11,772 nucleotides of DNA from Mucilaginibacter sp. (GTDB lineage: Bacteria; Bacteroidota; Bacteroidia; Sphingobacteriales; Sphingobacteriaceae), in NCBI GenBank assembly GCA_025934475.1, contig JAICXZ010000036.1, positions 1 to 11,772 of the forward strand. Direction: 5' to 3'. The position numbers and the translations under genes were made by a program. How positions within the stretch are numbered: position 1 is the stretch's first letter; every line of letters starts with the position of its first letter. Shown one piece after another: positions 7,598-11,772 of this stretch. The notes beneath the pieces are model-generated. The model was not told the origin of the DNA. It was given only the letters and a program-made list of their open reading frames with translations, and searched no databases.

Positions 7598-7625
7598 ATT
7601 AAATTATCTAAGCAAATGGATTGCT

Positions 7626-7671
7626 AAACTTATTTAACTCAATCCAACCTAACCTAACTTGATCAACTCAC
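7626..7671 (-). repeat. Second, inverted array of the TTGATTGAG-like unit
   Basis: Read on the minus strand from the peptidase stop codon, the units are TTGATCAAG, TTAGGTTAGG, TTGGATTGAG and TTAAATAAG, the same degenerate 9-10-nt consensus as the plus-strand array. Segment 7634-7666 is the imperfect reverse complement of 7505-7536 in collinear order. The two arrays therefore form the outer arms of a nested inverted repeat around the terminator. Confidence 0.7.
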
Positions 7672-10277
7672 TTAAAAGCCTCATCCGACAAATTAGTATT
7701 GGCCGTTGCACTGCTGATCTTGTAGGTAATTGGGAAACCAACGATGGTGTTCAATTCGGTAAATGGAATTTTAACCCCTGTATTTATATCGCGATAGTCG
7801 CTAAAACCTAGATGGGAGCCATTGGGAACATCGGCATACTGGGCAATCTTCAACCCGGTTTTCTGGTCGTAGAAATATTTTACGTTGATACCATCAGGAC
7901 CTGCTACCGTAACCCCATACGCGAGGTTGCCATCTACAACGCGGTATTGATCATCCAGCTTTACGGTATAGCCCTGTTTATCAAAGTCGAGCTCGGGAAA
8001 CAACTTGTAACGAGCCTTTACAGCGGCGTGTTCCTGCGCACTCTGTATTTTCTGCTGACGCCCTTGTTGAACAAGTTTGATACTATCACCATTGATGACA
8101 ATATGCAGGAATGTTGCGTTATTGAATTGCGGGATAACAATATCCTGGCTAAACTTATCAGCCATTTTATATTTATTTATCCTGTTTATTTCGATACCCT
8201 GCACCGTGCCAGTCGCGGTGGTAGTCAAATCTTTAACTTCTTTAACCTTGCTTTCGCCGCCAACAGCATCGAAATATGATTTGATCACCGATGCCGCAGT
8301 AACGCTTTTATCCATTGCAATGCCGCTCAGTGCATTATTCTCTGGGTTAACATCTGGCAATACGTGATCAGGGTCGAGCATTGCATAAACCAGTTTTGAA
8401 GTTGATTTGTATTCAAACGTCCATTCACCGCCACGCTGCCATATTTCAGCAGGTAGTTTTACACGGGAAACTTTGCCGTTTTCTTCTTTTACTTCCACGG
8501 TAACCGGCAAAGCCATTTCTTCTTTGTTTTCGATAGTGATCAAAGAACCTTTTGAAGGATCGTTGTCGATATAGTTGATTGATTTCACGGCCTGGTCATC
8601 TTTCCAGGTGGTGATAAACCACTCGTTCCAGAACCAGCTTAGGTCCTCACCTGCAGCATTATCCATGGTGTGGAAGAAGTCCCATGGAGTAGGATGTTTG
8701 AATGCCCAGCGTTTAATATAAGTGCGGAAAGCATAGTCAAAACGTTCCTCACCCAAAATCTGCTCGCGTAGTATATTCAGTCCCATGGCCGGTTTTTCGT
8801 AAGCTGCAACGCCAAGATTGTTTGGTTGAATTACATCAGGAACGTTCATAATGGCATCCATGCCATCAGCAAATGCTCCGGGCGCTTGTTTTTCCACGTC
8901 GGTTGGCGAATAATACTCGCCTTTGTTAAATACTTTGGTATCAACGCCATTGATAAACGTGTTAAAACCTTCGTCCATCCAGGCATATTTGCGCTCGTTA
9001 GAACCTACGATCATGGGGAACCAGTTGTGCCCAAACTCATGATTGGTTACTTCCCAAAGACCGCCGCTTTTGCTTTGCCTGCTGCAGAATACAATGCCCG
9101 GATACTCCATACCGCCTACATCACCGGCTACGTTGGTAGCTACCGGATAAGTGTATTCAAACCATTCTTTCGAATAAAGCTCGATACAGCCTTTTACATA
9201 TTCGGTACTGCGGCTCCATGCGCCCTGGCCTTTGCTTTCGATAGGATAAACAGATTGTGCCAGTGCCTTTTTACCGCTTGGGAGGTTTATCCTCGCTGCA
9301 TCCCAAATAAAGGCTTTTGATGCTGCCCACGACACGTCACGTGCATTATTGCAAATGAAATGCCAGGTTAAACTTGGTTTCTGCGGGTGCATGGCCGCAT
9401 CCTTCAACTCAGCCGAATCTTTAATCATCACCGTCTTGTCGCTGGCTTTGGCAGCGTTGAGACGACCAATAACTTTTGGTGTTAACACCTCGGCGGAATT
9501 TATTAACTCTCCGGAACCGACAACAACCATATCCGATGGTGCAGTTATGGTATAATCAAAGTTTCCATACTCAAGATAAAACTCTGAAGAACCAAGATAT
9601 GGAATTACGTTCCAGCCGGTTACATCGTCATAAACCTCCATGCGGGGATACCACTGAGCCAGCTCATATATCCAGCCATTTTTGGTTTGGGTGCGGCCCA
9701 TACGGTCAATACCATATATTGGGATCTCAAACGCATATTCTATTTTAAGCTGCAGTTTGTTTCCTCCGCCCTTTAGCGCATCTTTCAGTTTAACCTGCAT
9801 ACGGGTGTCGGTCACCAGGAAATCAGCTTTTTCTGCTTTGCCATCCCGGATAACATAAACAGCTTTAATTTCATCACCGTTAGTAGCAGCACGTGTGTTA
9901 AAACGGTCGCTTTCAACAGGGCTTGTTGCCTTACTGCGAGAATCTGCTTTGAACATGTTCTGATCCACCTGCAACCAGAGAAAGTCCAGACCATCCGGAC
10001 TATTATTGGTGTAAGTAATAAGTGTAGTGCCGTTTACCCGGTGTTTAGCAGTATCCAATGACACGTTTAGTTTATAATCTGCGCGATTTTGCCAATACTT
10101 AATACCCGGTGCACCTGCACCAGTGCGGTATTCGTTGCCCTGCTGGCCTTTGTAAAACAGCGGGTTAAATACTTTATGCTGATCGAATTTCGGCTCCGGC
10201 TTGGCGTCGCTTTGCGCCATCGCGGCTAAAGTGCCCCCGCATAGCAAAAGCGAGACGGCAATCTTGTTCAGTATCAT
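7668..10277 (-). CDS. Secreted M1 family zinc metallopeptidase with C-terminal extension
   Basis: Predicted 869-residue exported aminopeptidase-like enzyme. Residues 1-21 are a signal peptide (MILNK, hydrophobic run, AMA-Q). The beta-rich N-terminal domain (about 55-310) precedes the gluzincin catalytic domain. HEFGHNW (413-419) supplies zinc ligands H413 and H417 and base E414; WMDEGF supplies the third ligand E436, 19 residues after H417 as expected. Y493 in [13 protein letters not shown] is the likely transition-state tyrosine. GGMEYPG (388-394) sits where classical M1 aminopeptidases have GAMEN, so specificity may differ from PepN. After about residue 565 there is a beta-sandwich region. 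Residues about 658-869 then form a separate domain beginning [12 protein letters not shown], resembling LolA-like or peptidase-associated domains of Bacteroidota. Its likely role is periplasmic or surface peptide degradation. It is monocistronic, with its own terminator. Confidence 0.92.
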   Translation of the reverse strand: MILNKIAVSLLLCGGTLAAMAQSDAKPEPKFDQHKVFNPLFYKGQQGNEYRTGAGAPGIKYWQNRADYKLNVSLDTAKHRVNGTTLITYTNNSPDGLDFLWLQVDQNMFKADSRSKATSPVESDRFNTRAATNGDEIKAVYVIRDGKAEKADFLVTDTRMQVKLKDALKGGGNKLQLKIEYAFEIPIYGIDRMGRTQTKNGWIYELAQWYPRMEVYDDVTGWNVIPYLGSSEFYLEYGNFDYTITAPSDMVVVGSGELINSAEVLTPKVIGRLNAAKASDKTVMIKDSAELKDAAMHPQKPSLTWHFICNNARDVSWAASKAFIWDAARINLPSGKKALAQSVYPIESKGQGAWSRSTEYVKGCIELYSKEWFEYTYPVATNVAGDVGGMEYPGIVFCSRQSKSGGLWEVTNHEFGHNWFPMIVGSNERKYAWMDEGFNTFINGVDTKVFNKGEYYSPTDVEKQAPGAFADGMDAIMNVPDVIQPNNLGVAAYEKPAMGLNILREQILGEERFDYAFRTYIKRWAFKHPTPWDFFHTMDNAAGEDLSWFWNEWFITTWKDDQAVKSINYIDNDPSKGSLITIENKEEMALPVTVEVKEENGKVSRVKLPAEIWQRGGEWTFEYKSTSKLVYAMLDPDHVLPDVNPENNALSGIAMDKSVTAASVIKSYFDAVGGESKVKEVKDLTTTATGTVQGIEINRINKYKMADKFSQDIVIPQFNNATFLHIVINGDSIKLVQQGRQQKIQSAQEHAAVKARYKLFPELDFDKQGYTVKLDDQYRVVDGNLAYGVTVAGPDGINVKYFYDQKTGLKIAQYADVPNGSHLGFSDYRDINTGVKIPFTELNTIVGFPITYKISSATANTNLSDEAFK

Positions 10278-10296
10278 AATTGAGATGGTTTTTTTG

Positions 10297-10304
10297 GAAA
10301 GATA
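10297..10304 (-). promoter_or_regulatory. Possible -7-like box (TATCTTTC) of the metallopeptidase gene
   Basis: On the minus strand, 10304 to 10297 reads TATCTTTC, one base off TAnnTTTG. It ends 19 nt before the ATG at 10277, about the same distance as for the other boxes in the window. No convincing -33 element is visible. Confidence 0.3.
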
Positions 10305-10345
10305 GAAATTTGGTTGAATATGTTTATCAAGTTAAACTGAGTTGC

Positions 10346-10361
10346 CCCGATAATTATCGGG
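10346..10361. repeat. Perfect 16-bp palindrome CCCGATAATTATCGGG
   Basis: The two 8-nt halves are exact reverse complements with no spacer. On the minus strand it starts 4 nt after the stop of the small ORF at 10366-10542 and lies about 70 nt upstream of the metallopeptidase start. It could be a terminator-like hairpin, but neither strand has a clear U tract. It could also be a symmetric operator or a dispersed palindromic element. Confidence 0.6.
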
Positions 10362-10365
10362 AGAG

Positions 10366-10542
10366 TTATGTTATTTTAGTGCTTATAGACGTTGTGAGGA
10401 TTACTAATGTTACACAGGGCTCCACCGTTTTTTTGATAACGTTGATCATTTCATTGCCGCCGTCTTCGCTTTGGACTTTCTGCTTTAAGCTTTCCAAGTC
10501 TTTCCGACTTATGCGGACTTCCTGATTTTCGGACTCCCCCAT
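10366..10542 (-). CDS. Small uncharacterised protein (58 aa)
   Basis: An open frame of 58 codons plus TAA runs on the minus strand from ATG at 10542. An in-frame TAG 12 nt upstream fixes that start. The protein begins MGESENQEVRISRKDLESLK, is strongly charged and has an amphipathic, possibly coiled-coil helix (about residues 12-25). An acidic, Gly-containing linker (SEDGGNE) and a more hydrophobic end (KKTVEPCVTLVILTTSIST) follow. I recognise no family. Support for coding: a bacterial-looking charged N-terminus with sensible residue patterning, a good fit to the gap between two clear genes, and a palindrome 4 nt after the stop. It is divergent from the FIST sensor gene (78 nt between starts) and lies upstream of the metallopeptidase in the same direction, so it could be linked to either. 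There is no clear ribosome binding site, and it could be a chance ORF. Confidence 0.5.
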   Translation of the reverse strand: MGESENQEVRISRKDLESLKQKVQSEDGGNEMINVIKKTVEPCVTLVILTTSISTKIT

Positions 10543-10620
10543 AAATGTTAGTAACTAATTTCCTGACCCACAAACTATTGAGCGGTGTTTCCGTATAAGC
10601 ATCTGTTAGAATGGCAAGTG

Positions 10621-11757
10621 ATGAAGATTGGACAACACCATTTACTGAATAATTCCTGGAAAGATTGCTCTTCCGGGTTGAACCAGGAGAAATGCCAACT
10701 GGTATTGGCATTCGGATCATCCCACAGCATTGTAAAACCCGAAAACTTCGCGCATCTGAGATCAACCTACCCCAAGGCTGATATCATATTTGCTTCAACG
10801 GCCGGCGAGATTCGCGACGATATGGTATACGATGACAGCATTGTGGCAACTGCAATTGTGTTTGAAAAAACGACGGTTAGGTGCGTCGAGACAAACATTA
10901 AAAAACACGGCAGCAGCTTTGAAACCGGGCATTTTTTGATGAGTCAGCTGCAAGGCGGTGATTTGCGGGCTGTTTTCGTAATCTCAGACGGCACCTTCAT
11001 CAACGGAAGCGAACTAGCGGAGGGGCTCAACAAGGACAATCCGAAAAATATCCCGATTACCGGCGGACTTGCCGGCGATGCAGCGCGTTTCGAGAAAACC
11101 TTTACCGGGCTAAATGACATACCTACACAGGGTAATGTGATAGCGGTAGGCTTTTATGGAAACGACATTTTAATCGGTCACGGCTCGCTTGGCGGCTGGG
11201 ACGAATTTGGCCAGGAACGTACTATTACTAAATCTGATAAAAACGTGCTGTTTGAAATCGATAATAAGAACGCACTTGATCTTTACAAAGAATACCTTGG
11301 TGACTACGTGAATGAACTGCCAGGCTCTGCCCTGCTTTTCCCCATCGCCATGAGCTCTGGCGGCGGCGATCAAAAACTTGTACGCACCATCCTGAGCATC
11401 AACGAGGAAGAAAAGACCATGACCTTTGCGGGCAATCTTCCGGAAGGCAGCAAAGTAAGACTGATGAAGGCCGATTTTGATAAGCTGATTGATGCCTCAT
11501 CAAAAGCCGCTACCAATTGCTTTTATGAGGAAACCAGTTATAAACCAGAGCTAGCGATATTGATCAGTTGTGTGGGACGTAAACTGATACTTCAGGAACG
11601 TACCGATGAAGAAGTTGAGGCAGCAAAAAAAATATTGGGCGCTGATACGGCAATTACCGGGTTTTACAGCTATGGCGAAATATCGCCGCTGGGGTCAGGA
11701 GGCTATTGCGAATTGCATAATCAAACTATGACGATTACCACATTCACAGAGTTATAA
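10621..11757 (+). CDS. FIST N- and C-domain sensory protein
   Basis: Predicted 378-residue cytosolic protein of the FIST (F-box and intracellular signal transduction) family, thought to bind small ligands such as amino acids and to feed signalling proteins. The FIST_N domain (about residues 25-205) shows VLAFGSS, FASTAGEI (about 57-64), VFVISDG (about 118-124) and ITGGLAGDAARF (about 146-157). The FIST_C domain (about 215-365) shows LDLYKEYLGD (219-228), LLFPIAM, AILISCVGRKLIL (about 312-324), GFYSYGEISP (347-356) and the typical ending CELHNQTMTITTF. No signal peptide, membrane segment or output domain is present, so it must act through a partner. The start at 10621 gives the usual MKIGQHHLL-type N-terminus; a longer GTG start at 10585 adds 12 residues unlike the family. 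The gene ends 15 nt before the window edge. In many bacteria such stand-alone FIST genes precede histidine kinase or cyclic-di-GMP genes, which cannot be checked here. Confidence 0.9.
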   Translation: MKIGQHHLLNNSWKDCSSGLNQEKCQLVLAFGSSHSIVKPENFAHLRSTYPKADIIFASTAGEIRDDMVYDDSIVATAIVFEKTTVRCVETNIKKHGSSFETGHFLMSQLQGGDLRAVFVISDGTFINGSELAEGLNKDNPKNIPITGGLAGDAARFEKTFTGLNDIPTQGNVIAVGFYGNDILIGHGSLGGWDEFGQERTITKSDKNVLFEIDNKNALDLYKEYLGDYVNELPGSALLFPIAMSSGGGDQKLVRTILSINEEEKTMTFAGNLPEGSKVRLMKADFDKLIDASSKAATNCFYEETSYKPELAILISCVGRKLILQERTDEEVEAAKKILGADTAITGFYSYGEISPLGSGGYCELHNQTMTITTFTEL

Positions 11758-11772
11758 TTACCAACCAGGGGC

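Noticed and set aside
7812..8279. 155-codon plus-strand ORF
   Set aside because: It is a shadow on the strand opposite the M1 peptidase C-terminal region with no recognisable motif.
10280..10525. 81-codon plus-strand ORF between the metallopeptidase and FIST genes
   Set aside because: It begins with TTG, runs through the metallopeptidase promoter region, and its hydrophobic, cysteine- and serine-rich sequence looks like the antisense of the small minus-strand ORF.
10451..10765. 104-codon minus-strand ORF across the FIST start
   Set aside because: It overlaps the clear FIST coding region antisense, its tail is arginine-rich and its composition is not protein-like. The other minus frame at 10366-10542 gives a more plausible small protein.

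Overview
The window looks like chromosomal DNA of a Bacteroidota bacterium, most likely of the Sphingobacteriaceae type (Mucilaginibacter/Pedobacter-like). This is inferred from moderate GC content, TAnnTTTG-type -7 boxes a short distance before start codons, few Shine-Dalgarno sequences, and many envelope proteins of Bacteroidota character (NodB deacetylase with an extra domain, TonB C-terminal domain protein, secreted M1 metallopeptidase). Nothing indicates a phage, transposon, CRISPR array or RNA gene.

Layout. 1-165 is the 3' end of a SnoaL-like (NTF2 fold) gene, followed by a strong intrinsic terminator (190-212). A secreted polysaccharide deacetylase (282-1616, +) follows; its TAnnTTTG box lies so close to the ATG that the mRNA may be leaderless. 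It converges on a small secreted TonB C-terminal domain protein with MORN-like repeats (1675-2655, -). The divergent region 2656-2861 carries a -7 box for each flanking gene. From 2862 to 7474 runs a compact four-gene + strand operon: TolC-like outer membrane channel, MacA-like periplasmic adaptor, MacB/LolD-type ATPase, and a separate MacB-type permease. Together these encode a complete tripartite ABC efflux or secretion machine spanning both membranes.

The convergent gap 7475-7667 is the most structured non-coding stretch. A terminator hairpin sits at its centre, flanked by degenerate arrays of a 9-nt unit (consensus about TTGATTGAG). The arrays point toward each other, each starts at a stop codon, and together they form a nested, collinear imperfect inverted repeat. 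On the minus strand, 7668-10277 encodes a secreted M1 zinc metallopeptidase with an added C-terminal domain. Upstream of it is a 58-codon minus-strand ORF (10366-10542), a likely small protein gene, with a perfect 16-bp palindrome 4 nt after its stop. Divergent to it is a complete FIST sensory-domain gene (10621-11757, +), which ends 15 nt before the window edge and may lead into a signalling operon.

Functionally the window is mostly envelope housekeeping and export: glycan deacetylation, efflux, periplasmic or surface proteolysis, and a small-molecule sensor. I do not see an obviously new multi-gene system. The points that most deserve a second look are the nested repeat/terminator element at 7478-7671 and the small gene next to the FIST sensor.
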